Assembly (NCBI RefSeq): GCF_013409255.1
Contig: NZ_JACCAS010000002.1
Span: 1,984,001 to 2,048,000 of the forward strand
DNA from: Paraburkholderia bryophila
Lineage (GTDB): Bacteria > Pseudomonadota > Gammaproteobacteria > Burkholderiales > Burkholderiaceae
Length of the DNA stretch: 64,000 nt
Direction: 5' to 3'
The notes beneath the pieces were generated by a model, which was given only the letters and a program-made list of their open reading frames with translations, searched no databases and was not told the origin of the DNA. Shown in pieces: positions 26,361 to 35,968 of the stretch (the first letter of the stretch is position 1; each line of letters begins with the position of its first letter). Position numbers and translations under genes: made by a program.

Positions 26361-28019
26361 TCACGCAGTCAGCCCGAGCCGAACCGTCCGCGCCAGATCA
26401 TCCAGTTGAAACGGCTTGCGCAGAATCGTGCAACGTTTCACCGCCAGCCCGGAAATATCCACATCCGCGTAACCGGTCGCGAGAATCACCGGCAAGTCTT
26501 CGCGCATCTTGCGCGCTTCCGCGATCACGTCGATCCCGTTCATACCCGGCATCGCGAAGTCGACCATCAGCAGGTCCGGCTTGTCGCGCTCCAGACGATT
26601 CAATCCGGCGCGGCCGTCCGCGGCTTCGGTCACGGTGTAGCCGAGCATGCGCAGCGACTCGACCAGCATGGCGCGCACTTCGCCATCGTCTTCCACCACC
26701 AGCACGCGTTTTTCGCCGACGGCATTTGCTTCGACATCGGAAGCCGCTTCGTTTTGCGGGGCCACGCGCTCGCGCAACGGCAACCAGATCTCCACGGTGG
26801 TGCCGGCGCCTTCCTCGCTGAACAGGCGTGCCGTGCCGCCCGCCTGCCTCGCGATGCCGTAGACCTGGCTCAAGCCGAGGCCGGTGCCTTTGCCGATCGG
26901 CTTGGTGGTGAAGAACGGATCGAACACGCGCGAGACCACGTCGGCGGGCACACCCGAACCCGAGTCGATCACTTCGAGCACCACGTAACGGCCGTCCGCG
27001 AGGGTTTCATCGGGCGCTGTGCGCTGTTTGACGCGAATGCTGAGTTGACCGCCGCCCGGCATCGCGTCGCGCGCGTTGATCGCGAGATTGAGAATGGCCA
27101 GTTCGAGTTGATTGGCGTCGGCCTCGGTCCACATCTCCTCGCCTTCAATCTCGTTGGCGTAGCGGATGCTGGACCCGAGCGAGACCGTGATGATGTCGCG
27201 CATGCCTTGCAGCAACGCGACCACGTCCACGGCTTTGAGATCGAGGTTGCTGTTGCGCGAGAACGTCAGCAACTGGCCGGTCAGTTTCGCGCCGCGTTCG
27301 GTCGCGCGTTTGACCGTGGCCGCCATGCCGCGAATGCGTTCGTCGCTGCTGACCCGTGCGATCAGTTCCGCGTTGACCATGATCACGTTCAGCAGATTGT
27401 TGAAGTCGTGCGCAATGCCGCCGGTGAGCTGCCCGAGCGCTTCCATCTTCTGCGATTGCACCAGCACCGCCTGCACCTTGGCGCGCTCGTGAATCTCCGT
27501 CATCAGCCGGTTGTTGGCGGAGGCGAGTTCGTGCGTGCGTTCGGCAATCCGGCTTTCCAGCGAATCGTTCAACTGCACCAGCGCGTTCTGCGCCTCGATC
27601 CGTTCCGCCAGATGGCGGCGCGATTCGTACTGCCGAGCCCGCGCCCGCAGCGACGACGCCACGGCGCGCCGCAGCGTTTCCGAATTCAGCGGACGTTCGA
27701 GCACCACCACGTTGCCGAGTTGTTCGAGCACTTCGAGTCCGCGCGCGGACCGGTGTCCGACCCGCGACGCGGCGAGCAGGATAAACGGGAAATCGGACCA
27801 GGCGGGTTGCTGCCTGAGCCAGTCGAATAGACGCGATGCATGGTGATCCGCCAGCGCTTCTTCGGCAATCAGCGCGCTGCCCGCGCCGGCCTCCAGCGCT
27901 TCGGTCAGCGCGTCCGCGTTGCGAAAAGCGATGCACTGGCGTTGGTCTTTGTGCAGCACTTCGGCAATCACATCGGCGTCGCGGCCGAACGGCGCCAGGA
28001 TAAGGACGCGTTGCTCCAT
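26361..28019 (-). CDS. Hybrid histidine kinase with degenerate N-terminal receiver and C-terminal receiver
   Basis: The 552-residue soluble protein has several parts. Residues 1-125 form a receiver-like domain that lacks the phosphoacceptor Asp (SALIAEEALADHH at that place), and ~130-185 form a coiled coil. HisKA has His204 in GGIAHDFNNLLN. The HATPase has DANQLELAILNLAINARDAM and GKGTGLGLSQVYGIARQAGG, and the C-terminal receiver (~430-550) has VLVVEDDGEVRAML and the phosphoacceptor in LLMVDFAMPGMNG. The start at 28019 sits seven bases after the KaiC stop with GAGG upstream; the frame to 28133 is an unconserved extension. It is co-transcribed with the KaiC-like gene and probably receives its signal. 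Confidence 0.9.
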   Translation of the reverse strand: MEQRVLILAPFGRDADVIAEVLHKDQRQCIAFRNADALTEALEAGAGSALIAEEALADHHASRLFDWLRQQPAWSDFPFILLAASRVGHRSARGLEVLEQLGNVVVLERPLNSETLRRAVASSLRARARQYESRRHLAERIEAQNALVQLNDSLESRIAERTHELASANNRLMTEIHERAKVQAVLVQSQKMEALGQLTGGIAHDFNNLLNVIMVNAELIARVSSDERIRGMAATVKRATERGAKLTGQLLTFSRNSNLDLKAVDVVALLQGMRDIITVSLGSSIRYANEIEGEEMWTEADANQLELAILNLAINARDAMPGGGQLSIRVKQRTAPDETLADGRYVVLEVIDSGSGVPADVVSRVFDPFFTTKPIGKGTGLGLSQVYGIARQAGGTARLFSEEGAGTTVEIWLPLRERVAPQNEAASDVEANAVGEKRVLVVEDDGEVRAMLVESLRMLGYTVTEAADGRAGLNRLERDKPDLLMVDFAMPGMNGIDVIAEARKMREDLPVILATGYADVDISGLAVKRCTILRKPFQLDDLARTVRLGLTA

Positions 28020-28026
28020 GGCCTGA

Positions 28027-29541
28027 CTACCTCGACGTGTCGATGACGTGGGGCGTGGCGCCGAGCAGCGCGGTACCGCCGCGGTACGACGGCAGGCCGG
28101 ACAGCACGCCTTCGAAGTCGCGCAGCGCCTCACCCACTTCCACGCCGCGACTGCTGAGCCGGAATTGACGGATCGAGCGTTCGTGCGCGTTGGCGCGGCT
28201 CTTCACGGCGGTCACCGCGGTCAGCACTTCGCCCTGGTGTTCGAAATAGCGGAACAGCACAACCACGTCGCTGAGATAGCTGATGTCGATATCGCTCTGC
28301 ACTTCGCCGATGATGCCGTGCTGCCCCAGCACCAGCATCGTGACCACGCCCTGCTGGTTCAGATAGCCGAGCAGCTCGTGCATTTGCAGCAGCAGATAGC
28401 GTTCGCCGGGCATGGCCTGCAAATAGGCGTTCAAACTGTCGATCGCGACGTATTTCACGCCCTTGTTTTGCACCGAGTTGCGCACGTCGCTCGCGAACTC
28501 GCCCGGCGAGATTTCCGCCGGATCGATCTGGCGCAGCGTCAGCAGGCCGCTTTCCACGTGCGGCGCGAGGTACATGCCGAGCGACGTGCAGCGAACGATC
28601 AGCGTCGTGAGCGTTTCGTCGAACACGTAGTAGACGCAGCGCTCGCCCCGCTCTAGCGCGGCGATCAGACACGACACCACCGTCGTGGTTTTGCCCACGC
28701 CCGAGGGGCCGATCATCAGCGCGTTGGTGCCGGGAATCAGGCCGCCGCCGAGCAGCGCGTCGAGGCCGGGTGTGCCGGTGCTGAGCGCGTCGGTGAGGAA
28801 CTCCGCGTGATGTTCGGCGGCAACCAGCCGCGGATACACGTGAATGCCGCCCGTGTCGAGCGTGAAGTCGTGGTAGCCCTCGCGGAACTTGATGCCGCGC
28901 ATCTTGGCGATGCGCATGCGCCGGCGGTTGCCGCCATAGTCGTGCACGAGGTTGTCGAGCGTGATCACGCCGTGCGCGATGCTGTGCAGTTGCACGTCGC
29001 CGGGATCGGATGCGTTGTCGTCGAGCAGCAGCACCGTGCACTCGCGGGTCGCGAAATAGCGTTTGAGCGCCAGAATCTGCCGCCGGTAGCGCAATGGGTT
29101 CTGCGACAGCAGACGCAACTCCGAAAGACTATCCAGCACGATGCGCGCGGGTTTGAGTTCGTCGACCTGCTGGATCACGCTGCGCACGGTCTCGCCGAGT
29201 TCGACTTCGGCCGGGTGCAGGACGGTCTGCTCGTACTGCGGGTCGAGGCCTTCGTCGGAGAGCAGTTCGAGGATCGTAAACCGGCTGAGGTCCCAGCCGT
29301 GGCTCGCAGCGACCGAGATCAGCTCGTCGCGGGTTTCGGACAGCGTGATGTAGAGGCCGACTTGTCCTTCTTCGACGCCCTCAAGTAAGAATTGCAACGC
29401 CAGGGTAGTTTTACCTGTACCGGGCGCGCCCTCCACGAGGTACATGCGGTGAGGCGTGAGACCGCCTCCGAGGACGTCGTCGATGCCTTCGATTCCTGAG
29501 GAAAGGCGGTCCTTCTGATCAGCGGCGAGTTTGTTTGACAT
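28027..29541 (-). CDS. KaiC-like double RecA ATPase
   Basis: The 504-residue protein carries two KaiC/RecA domains. Walker A motifs are GAPGTGKT (residues 38-45) and GPSGVGKT (278-285). Each domain begins with the typical SSGIEGIDDVLGGGL / STGTPGLDALLGGGLIPGTN phrase. KaiC relatives outside cyanobacteria occur without KaiA/KaiB and often sit next to histidine kinases, as here. No kaiA or kaiB is seen in the window. A role in timing or stress signalling through the adjacent kinase is an inference. Confidence 0.9.
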   Translation of the reverse strand: MSNKLAADQKDRLSSGIEGIDDVLGGGLTPHRMYLVEGAPGTGKTTLALQFLLEGVEEGQVGLYITLSETRDELISVAASHGWDLSRFTILELLSDEGLDPQYEQTVLHPAEVELGETVRSVIQQVDELKPARIVLDSLSELRLLSQNPLRYRRQILALKRYFATRECTVLLLDDNASDPGDVQLHSIAHGVITLDNLVHDYGGNRRRMRIAKMRGIKFREGYHDFTLDTGGIHVYPRLVAAEHHAEFLTDALSTGTPGLDALLGGGLIPGTNALMIGPSGVGKTTTVVSCLIAALERGERCVYYVFDETLTTLIVRCTSLGMYLAPHVESGLLTLRQIDPAEISPGEFASDVRNSVQNKGVKYVAIDSLNAYLQAMPGERYLLLQMHELLGYLNQQGVVTMLVLGQHGIIGEVQSDIDISYLSDVVVLFRYFEHQGEVLTAVTAVKSRANAHERSIRQFRLSSRGVEVGEALRDFEGVLSGLPSYRGGTALLGATPHVIDTSR

Positions 29542-29655
29542 GGCGTGTGGTTCGCGTCATTGAATGGCCGGCAGTTGCCCGGCCGGTAAGGCGAGATTGC
29601 AATTAATGTGCCTATCCGCATTGCCAACGCCGCTTCCGGCGCGAACCGCCATGAC

Positions 29656-30564
29656 CTACTTTTGTGCGCGCGCCATCACCAACTCAATGAAGCGCGTCGC
29701 CGCGCTGTTCTGCAGTGCCGCCGGGTAGGCCAGATGCAGGGGCGCACTCAGCCTGGAGGGATCGGCGAGCGTGCAATACACGGTGCCCACCTGGTCGTAG
29801 CGCTGCATCGACGCGGGCACCAGCGTCACGCCCAAACCCGCCGCGACGAGGTTGATGCCGGACACCATGCGCGGCACTTCGCGCGCGATTCGCGGCACGA
29901 AGCCGGCCTGCCGGCATGCGGCGAGAATGTCGGCATACATGCCGGGCGCGCCCGGCCGGCGGACCAGGATGAAGTCCTCCTGCGCCAGCGCTTTCAACGA
30001 CACCTGCGGGCGTTTCTTGCCCGCGCCTTTCAGCAGCGGATGCCCGGCCGGCAACACCACGACCATTGGCTCATCGAGCAGGAGTTCGAACGCCACGCCT
30101 TCGCGCACGTCGACCGGTTTGCGGAGAAACGCGGCCTGAATCTGCCCCGCAGCCAGACGCTCGATGATTTCTGCCGCGTTGAGCTCGGCCAGCTCCACGG
30201 CCACCTCCGGGCAGACCGCCCGGAACGCGCGGATCGCTTCGGTCGTGAACGGATGAAACGCGGCCGAACTGGTCAGCCCGATCGAAATCGTGCCGAGTTC
30301 GCCGCGCGCAATCCGGTTCGCTTTCTCCACCGACTGCTGAAGGTCGTGCAACAGGCGTTGCGCGTCTTCTGCAAAGGCCTGGCCCGCCGGTGTCAGCGTG
30401 ACGCCGCGCGGCATGCGCACGAACAGCTCGAAGCCGATCTCTTCTTCCAGCGCGCGAATCTGCTGCGAAAGCGGCGGCTGCTGCATGGCCAGCCGTTCGG
30501 CGGCGCGCGTGAATTGGCCTTCTTCGGCGACTGCCAGAAAGTAACGCAGATGACGCAGTTCCAT
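29656..30564 (-). CDS. LysR-family transcriptional regulator
   Basis: The 302-residue protein has the N-terminal winged HTH (MELRHLRYFLAVAEEGQFTR ... QQPPLSQQIRALEEEIGFEL) and a periplasmic-binding-type effector domain. The start at 30564 is chosen because family members begin at MELRHLRYF; a longer frame to 30615 exists. It is transcribed divergently from the porin gene, so it most likely controls the porin-hydrolase-MFS-hydrolase operon. Effectors of such regulators are often aromatic acids, but none is identified here. Confidence 0.9.
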   Translation of the reverse strand: MELRHLRYFLAVAEEGQFTRAAERLAMQQPPLSQQIRALEEEIGFELFVRMPRGVTLTPAGQAFAEDAQRLLHDLQQSVEKANRIARGELGTISIGLTSSAAFHPFTTEAIRAFRAVCPEVAVELAELNAAEIIERLAAGQIQAAFLRKPVDVREGVAFELLLDEPMVVVLPAGHPLLKGAGKKRPQVSLKALAQEDFILVRRPGAPGMYADILAACRQAGFVPRIAREVPRMVSGINLVAAGLGVTLVPASMQRYDQVGTVYCTLADPSRLSAPLHLAYPAALQNSAATRFIELVMARAQK

Positions 30565-30631
30565 GATGTTCCGTCTCCCGGCCGTGCGGTTCATTCCGCC
30601 CGCTGCCATATCCAATATGTATGGATGATGC

Positions 30632-30649
30632 GTAAAACAGGTATTTTAC
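30632..30649. promoter_or_regulatory. Candidate LysR operator between regulator and porin
   Basis: GTAAAA (30632-30637) and TTTTAC (30644-30649) form an inverted repeat with a six-base spacer in the 200-bp gap between the divergent LysR and porin genes. A weaker CCATA...TATGG pair lies just before it (30606-30624 region). Dyad sites of this size and place are typical LysR binding sites. The call is by eye. Confidence 0.4.
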
Positions 30650-30764
30650 ATTTGCCACGGCCAATCCTACGATCTCGTTCATCGCATCGACCGATGCCCG
30701 CGCTGCCCCAGACGCGCAGCGCCGGTCACGCTGCGACATAAAACAAAATCGACCGGAGACGTCA

Positions 30765-31820
30765 GTGAAAAAACAATATGCAGTGGCCGCGTTGGCCATG
30801 GCGGGCTGCGCGGGTGCGCAGGCTCAGGCCTCGGTTACCTTGTACGGCTTGATCGACACCAACCTCGAATTTCTCAACCATGCGGGCGCGAGCGGCGGCT
30901 CGCTGGTGCGTGAGAATTCCGGCGGCCTGAGCAATTCGCGCTTCGGCTTTCGCGGTACGGAAGATCTCGGCGGCGGCAACAAGGCGTTTTTTATTCTCGA
31001 GGCCGGATTCAACGGTAACGACGGCACCAACGCAACCGCCGGTGTGCTGTTCAATCGCACCGCGGCGGTGGGCGTAGCGAACGACGCCTACGGCGCGTTG
31101 TCGGCGGGTTTGCAGTACACCGCCATGTACGACACGCTGATCAAGTACGACCCAATGGTGTTCGGCCAGCAGTACACGTGGATGCCCACCACCGGTTCCG
31201 CGGACAGCTTTTCGTTCAAGGCCCGCGTGAACAATTCGGTCAAGTATGTGGGCCACTTCGGCGGGTTGACGGCGACGGGGGTGTACAGCTTCGGCGGCAC
31301 GGCGGATTCGTTTCAGAGCAGCGCGGCCTACGGCGGCGCGCTCGACTACGATAGCGGCAGCTTCGCCGCGGCGCTCGCCTACGACTACCGCAACGGCGCG
31401 ATCAATTCCACCGGCATGTGGACCAAATCGCGCAACTGGAGCGCGTCGGCGCGTGAGCAGGTCGGCGATTTCACCGTGTTGGGCGGCTACGAGCACTACC
31501 TGTACAACCCGACCAAGGGCGCGACGGTGTCGTCGGCATTGTGGTTCGGCGGGGTGCGCTATCTGATCGGGCCGCAGTTCCGCGTGACGGTCGCCGAGTA
31601 TTACCAGAGCAACAAGGCGGCCAACGTGTCGAACTCGTTGATGAGCGTGCTGGGTGCGGACTATATTCTGTCGAAGCGAACCGATGTGTACGCAACCGTC
31701 GCCTACGCCGCATCCACGCGCTACGCCAACGACAAGTACACGCCGGTCGGTTTGACGAGCGACACCGCATTCGGTCCGAATCAGACCGGCGTGACGCTCG
31801 GTATTCGCCACCGGTTCTGA
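30765..31820 (+). CDS. General porin (Burkholderia type, OmpC-like trimeric porin)
   Basis: The 351-residue precursor has a short signal peptide (KKQYAVAALAMAGCAGAQAQ). The mature start ASVTLYGLIDTNLEF is diagnostic of the Gram-negative porin family of beta-proteobacteria. Alternating beta-strand patterns run throughout, and the C-terminus ends in a terminal Phe (LGIRHRF) as required for outer-membrane assembly. It is first in an operon with two hydrolases and an MFS transporter, so it may admit their substrate. Confidence 0.93.
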   Translation: MKKQYAVAALAMAGCAGAQAQASVTLYGLIDTNLEFLNHAGASGGSLVRENSGGLSNSRFGFRGTEDLGGGNKAFFILEAGFNGNDGTNATAGVLFNRTAAVGVANDAYGALSAGLQYTAMYDTLIKYDPMVFGQQYTWMPTTGSADSFSFKARVNNSVKYVGHFGGLTATGVYSFGGTADSFQSSAAYGGALDYDSGSFAAALAYDYRNGAINSTGMWTKSRNWSASAREQVGDFTVLGGYEHYLYNPTKGATVSSALWFGGVRYLIGPQFRVTVAEYYQSNKAANVSNSLMSVLGADYILSKRTDVYATVAYAASTRYANDKYTPVGLTSDTAFGPNQTGVTLGIRHRF

Positions 31821-31902
31821 GCATTTAGCTTTTCAACGACGGATTCGACGATGCGCCGCGTTCAAGACTCAAGACAGCGCACGGTAATCAGGAGCTAGCG
31901 GC

Positions 31903-32979
31903 ATGACCTTTTCTCTCTCTCGACGCACCGCGACGATATGCGCCGCAGCCAGCGTGGCTGTTTTGGCGGCGCTCGCGCAGCCGGCGTTGGCGGCCCACGC
32001 GTACAAGGCGCATCTGAGGCCGGTCGCGGTGATCTCCGACACGCGGTTCACGATCGACACGCCGCAAGGGCATGCCGAATTTCCGCTGTATCTGTCGAAG
32101 GACTGGAATGTCGCGCAGCCCCAGGTGACGCGTGCGGTGATCGTGATACACGGCAAACTGCGCAACGCGGACGTGTACTACCGCACCGCGCAGAATGCCC
32201 GCGACGCCGCGCACGCCGATCCCGACACCACGCTGCTGATTGCGCCGCAATTCCTCGCCAACCTCGACCTGCGCGTGCACGACGAACCCGCCGACATGCT
32301 GCGCTGGACCGGCGATGCGTGGATGGGCGGGGAAGCGGCACGCGCGCCGCTGCCGATCGGCTCTTACGAAGTGCTGGACGCGATCGTCGCGCGTCTCGCC
32401 GATCGCAAGCTGTTTCCGAATCTGCGGCACGTGGTGTTCGCCGGCCATTCGGGCGGCGGCCAGGTGGTGCAGCGCTACGCGGTCGCGGGACGCAACATTG
32501 CCACGCTGACCGGCGAGGGAATCGACGTGCGATACGTGGTGGCAAGTCCGTCCACCTATGCTTACTTCGACGCGTCAAGGCCCAATGCCCAAGGTGTCGC
32601 CGCGCCGTTCGATGCCGCGCAATGCCCCGACTTCAATCAATGGAAGTACGGCATGGACAACCGGCCGCCGTATCTCGACGACCGTTCGCCGGCGCAACTC
32701 GAAGCGGGTTATGCGGCGCGCCGGATCGACTATCTTGTTGGCGGTGCGGACGACGATCCCCAGCAAAGCGCGCTCGACAAATCCTGCGCGGCGGAAGCGC
32801 AAGGCCCGCAGCGTGTGGCGCGCGCCACGGCGTATTACGCGTATATGCAGTCGCGTCATCCGCAGGGGTTGAATCAAAGCTTTCATATCGTGCCGGGCGT
32901 CGGTCACGATGGTGCGCGAATGTTGACGTCGGTGTGCGCGTTGTCGGCCATGTTCGGTACCCAGGGGTGCGAGCCATGA
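31903..32979 (+). CDS. Exported alpha/beta hydrolase
   Basis: The 358-residue precursor has a signal peptide (about 1-30, ending QPALAAHA). The hydrolase core has AVIVIHGKLRNADVYY as oxyanion strand, GHSGGGQVVQRYAV as nucleophile elbow, and PGVGHDGARM with the likely catalytic His at the C-terminus. It is clearly paralogous to the protein at 34355-35371, which lacks a signal peptide. The two flank an MFS transporter gene whose start overlaps this stop (ATGA). The natural substrate is unknown, although an ester or amide cleaved outside the cytoplasm fits the layout. Confidence 0.82.
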   Translation: MTFSLSRRTATICAAASVAVLAALAQPALAAHAYKAHLRPVAVISDTRFTIDTPQGHAEFPLYLSKDWNVAQPQVTRAVIVIHGKLRNADVYYRTAQNARDAAHADPDTTLLIAPQFLANLDLRVHDEPADMLRWTGDAWMGGEAARAPLPIGSYEVLDAIVARLADRKLFPNLRHVVFAGHSGGGQVVQRYAVAGRNIATLTGEGIDVRYVVASPSTYAYFDASRPNAQGVAAPFDAAQCPDFNQWKYGMDNRPPYLDDRSPAQLEAGYAARRIDYLVGGADDDPQQSALDKSCAAEAQGPQRVARATAYYAYMQSRHPQGLNQSFHIVPGVGHDGARMLTSVCALSAMFGTQGCEP

Positions 32980-34334
32980 GCGAGACAGCCTTCAATCGGC
33001 GTGACGACGCGCTGCCCGGCGCCGACCCTTCGAGCGCGCTGAGTCCCGCCATGGTGCGGCGCGCGATCTTCGCGTCCGTGCTCGGCAACGGCCTCGAATG
33101 GTTCGACTTTCTGATCTACGGCTACTTCGCGAAGATCATTGCGCAAGTGTTCTTTCCAGGCGGCAGCGGCTTCGTGTCGATCATGCTGACGCTCGCCACG
33201 TTCGCCGTCGGCTTTATCGTGCGGCCGATCGGCGGCATTCTGCTCGGCATCTACGCGGATCGGGCGGGGCGTCGCAAGGCGCTCTCGCTGCTGATCATTT
33301 CGATGGCGGCCAGCACGCTGCTGATGGGACTCACGCCGAGCTACGCGCGGATCGGCATCGCCGCGCCGCTGCTGGTGGTGCTTGCGCGTCTGCTGCAAGG
33401 GCTCTCGGTGGGCGGGCAGTTCGCGACTGCATCCGCGATGCTGGTGGAGTACGCGCCGCCGCACAAGAAGATGTTCTATGGCAGCTTCAACATGTCGGCG
33501 CAGGCGTTTGCGTTGCTGCTGTCGTCCGGCGTCGGCTATCTGCTGACCACGCAATTGACGCATGAACAACTGGTGGCGTGGGGCTGGCGTCTGCCGTTTC
33601 TGTTCGGCGCGCTGGCCGGTCCGTTCGGCTTTTATATCCGGCATCGCGTGGCCGAGTCGCCCGAGTTCGAGCGCTTGCTTCAGCATCGAGAGAAGCCGCC
33701 GCGCGTGACCGTCCGGCAGTTCTTCCGCGATAACGGCGATGCGGCGATCTGCGCGATGGGCGTGATCATCGTCGGGGCGGCGACGAATTACGTGTGGCAC
33801 TCGTATCTGTCGGTGTATGTCGAGCGGCAATTGCATTTGCCGCTGTCCACCGCGTTGCTTGGTGCGTTCGTGTCGGGCGCGTTGAATCTGTTTCTGTTTC
33901 CGCTGTCGGGCAAGCTCGCCGATCGTTACGGCGCATACCGCTTGTTCTATCCGATCGTAATTGCGTGGATGGTGTGCGTGTATCCGCTCTATCACTTCGT
34001 CGTGACTAACCCGACGCCGGGGCATCTGTTCATCGCGCAGATGGTCGCCACGGTGTTTCTCGCGGCGATGTCCGGTGCGCATCCGGGCATGCTCGCGACG
34101 CTTTTCCCCGTGCGTAGCCGTTCGGCGGGCGTGGCGCTCTCGTACAACATCGCGGTGACGTTGTTCGGCGGCATGGCGCCGCTCACGATTACCGGTTTGA
34201 CGCGCGTCACGGGCAGCAGTCTCACGCCGGCGTTCTACCTGATTTTTGCCGGTTTCGTGTCGCTGGCGATGGTGTATTTCACGCGCGCCGGACGAGCGCA
34301 CGGCGGCGTGGCGGCGCGGGCCGCTACTCACTAG
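32976..34334 (+). CDS. MFS transporter of the metabolite:proton symporter type
   Basis: The 452-residue protein has twelve predicted membrane segments. The family opening is GNGLEWFDFLIYGYFAKIIA, and the MFS loop signature YADRAGRRKALSLLII lies between helices 2 and 3. These match citrate/shikimate/alpha-ketoglutarate symporters. The true start overlaps the hydrolase stop by four bases; a much longer in-frame extension upstream is only a reading of the hydrolase gene in another frame. It probably imports the acid product released by the exported hydrolase (inference). Confidence 0.9.
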   Translation: MSETAFNRRDDALPGADPSSALSPAMVRRAIFASVLGNGLEWFDFLIYGYFAKIIAQVFFPGGSGFVSIMLTLATFAVGFIVRPIGGILLGIYADRAGRRKALSLLIISMAASTLLMGLTPSYARIGIAAPLLVVLARLLQGLSVGGQFATASAMLVEYAPPHKKMFYGSFNMSAQAFALLLSSGVGYLLTTQLTHEQLVAWGWRLPFLFGALAGPFGFYIRHRVAESPEFERLLQHREKPPRVTVRQFFRDNGDAAICAMGVIIVGAATNYVWHSYLSVYVERQLHLPLSTALLGAFVSGALNLFLFPLSGKLADRYGAYRLFYPIVIAWMVCVYPLYHFVVTNPTPGHLFIAQMVATVFLAAMSGAHPGMLATLFPVRSRSAGVALSYNIAVTLFGGMAPLTITGLTRVTGSSLTPAFYLIFAGFVSLAMVYFTRAGRAHGGVAARAATH

Positions 34335-34354
34335 ATTAACCACGAGCTTATTGC

Positions 34355-35371
34355 ATGACCCAGTTTTTAAACACGGACGACGAACGCGCGCCGAATGAAC
34401 GCCCGGTCGCGGTGGTGGCGAGCCGCCATCTGAATGTCACGACGCTGGCCGGCAGCGGCACGGTGCCGGTCTTCACGAACGGCGACTGGCTTGCGCCGAC
34501 GCGCGATGTGCGGCGCGCGGTGATTCTGATTCATGGACGTTTGCGCAACGGCGATACGTACTTCGATCTGGCGCAGCGCGCCTGCGAACTGGCCGGCGGC
34601 AGCGCGGACGACACGCTGCTGATCGTGCCGCAGTTTCTCGCCAGCGCCGACGTGGAGGCGCACGCCGTGCCGCCTTCCACGTTGCATTGGGACTGGATCG
34701 GCTGGATGGGCGGCGACAACGCCGTCGGGCCCGCGCCGCTCAGTTCGTTCGATGTGCTCGACGCCATTCTGCACACGCTCGCCGCGCGCGAGCAGTTTGC
34801 GTCGTTGACCGAGGTGGTGATCGCGGGGCATTCGGGCGGTGGCCAGGTGGTGCAACGTTACGCGGTGGTCGCGCGTGGCGATGCGCCGCTCACGGCGCGT
34901 GGTATTGCGCTGCGCTATGTGGTGGCGAATCCATCGTCGTATGTGTATTTCGATGCGATGCGGCCGGCGGCGTCGGGTGAATTCGCGATGTTCGATGCGG
35001 CCGCGTGTCCGTCGTTTAATCGCTGGAAGTATGGGCTTGAGGATTTGCCCGCGTATGCAAATGGAGAGGGCGATGAAGGCGACGCAGCGGCGTTGCTCGA
35101 AGCGCGCTATGCGCAGCGTGATGTCACGGTGCTGCTGGGCGGCGCGGATTGCGATCCGCAGCATCCGGCACTCGACCGGTCCTGTGCGGCGTTGACGCAA
35201 GGAGAGCATCGGTTGGGGCGCGGACTCGCTTACGCGCGCTATATGGCGTTGCGGCATCCGCAAGGGCTGGCGGCGCATCGCACGTTGGTGATCGACGGTG
35301 TCGGGCATGACGCCAAGGGGATTTTTGCGTCGCCGCAAGGGCGCGCGGCGTTGTTCGGTGATGCAGCGTGA
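34355..35371 (+). CDS. Cytoplasmic alpha/beta hydrolase, paralogue of the exported one
   Basis: The 338-residue protein shares with the 31903-32979 product the phrases RRAVILIHGRLRNGDTYFD, GHSGGGQVVQRYAVVARG, LRYVVANPSSYVYFDA and the C-terminal IDGVGHDAKGIF. It has no signal peptide. The pairing of an exported and a cytosolic version around a transporter suggests sequential hydrolysis of a compound outside and inside the cell. It starts 20 bp after the MFS stop and ends the operon. Substrate unknown. Confidence 0.82.
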   Translation: MTQFLNTDDERAPNERPVAVVASRHLNVTTLAGSGTVPVFTNGDWLAPTRDVRRAVILIHGRLRNGDTYFDLAQRACELAGGSADDTLLIVPQFLASADVEAHAVPPSTLHWDWIGWMGGDNAVGPAPLSSFDVLDAILHTLAAREQFASLTEVVIAGHSGGGQVVQRYAVVARGDAPLTARGIALRYVVANPSSYVYFDAMRPAASGEFAMFDAAACPSFNRWKYGLEDLPAYANGEGDEGDAAALLEARYAQRDVTVLLGGADCDPQHPALDRSCAALTQGEHRLGRGLAYARYMALRHPQGLAAHRTLVIDGVGHDAKGIFASPQGRAALFGDAA

Positions 35372-35465
35372 TGGGGGCGATGGGATTTTGATCGAGCCTT
35401 GATAGGCATGCGCCGTGCTACTCCTGATCGCGTTGGTGCTCCCACTTCTCGAAGGACCACGCGAC

Positions 35466-35921
35466 ATGAACAGAACCCGACATTTCCCCGCCGCGCTCGC
35501 CGCTGCATCGTTATCTGCATGGCTGGGCGTCGTTTTGCCGTGCAGTAATGCCTATGCCGACGATGCCCCCAGCCCCTGCGCGGCGCTCAAACGCATCGTG
35601 GCGGCCGCGCCGGGCGGCTTGTCCTCGCTGACACCCGACGACGGCAAAGGCGTTGCCCAACCCTACGGCGACGACGCCCAATGTTCAGCCGGTCACGGCA
35701 GCTACCAATGTATGTGGACGCCGCACCACGACGCGGGCTCGAACGCGGATGCGTTGCAAGCCGTCGCGGCCGATGTCGCTTCCTGTTTGCCCGAGGCGAC
35801 GCACAATCAGAATTCGCCTGCACGTCAGCACTTTTATGTCGGTGCGCCGGGCAAACGGACCGAGATCACGCTCGCGCCGACGGGCTCGAACAAGTTGCGG
35901 CTGGTTGTGTCGGGCAAATGA
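35466..35921 (+). CDS. Hypothetical secreted protein
   Basis: The 151-residue precursor has a signal peptide (about 1-31, cleavage near NAYA). The mature domain of about 120 residues has four cysteines (PCAAL, QCSAG, QCMW, SCLPE) that could form two disulfides, and it ends in a beta-rich TEITLAPTGSNKLRLVVS. The start at 35466 has AAGGA upstream. I do not recognise the family. It is isolated between the hydrolase operon and the phosphatase gene, which runs on the other strand. Confidence 0.7.
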   Translation: MNRTRHFPAALAAASLSAWLGVVLPCSNAYADDAPSPCAALKRIVAAAPGGLSSLTPDDGKGVAQPYGDDAQCSAGHGSYQCMWTPHHDAGSNADALQAVAADVASCLPEATHNQNSPARQHFYVGAPGKRTEITLAPTGSNKLRLVVSGK

Positions 35922-35968
35922 TCGGCTTGGGTAGACGGCGTGTTTCCTTTTGAGCGGAAGCGCGGTGG

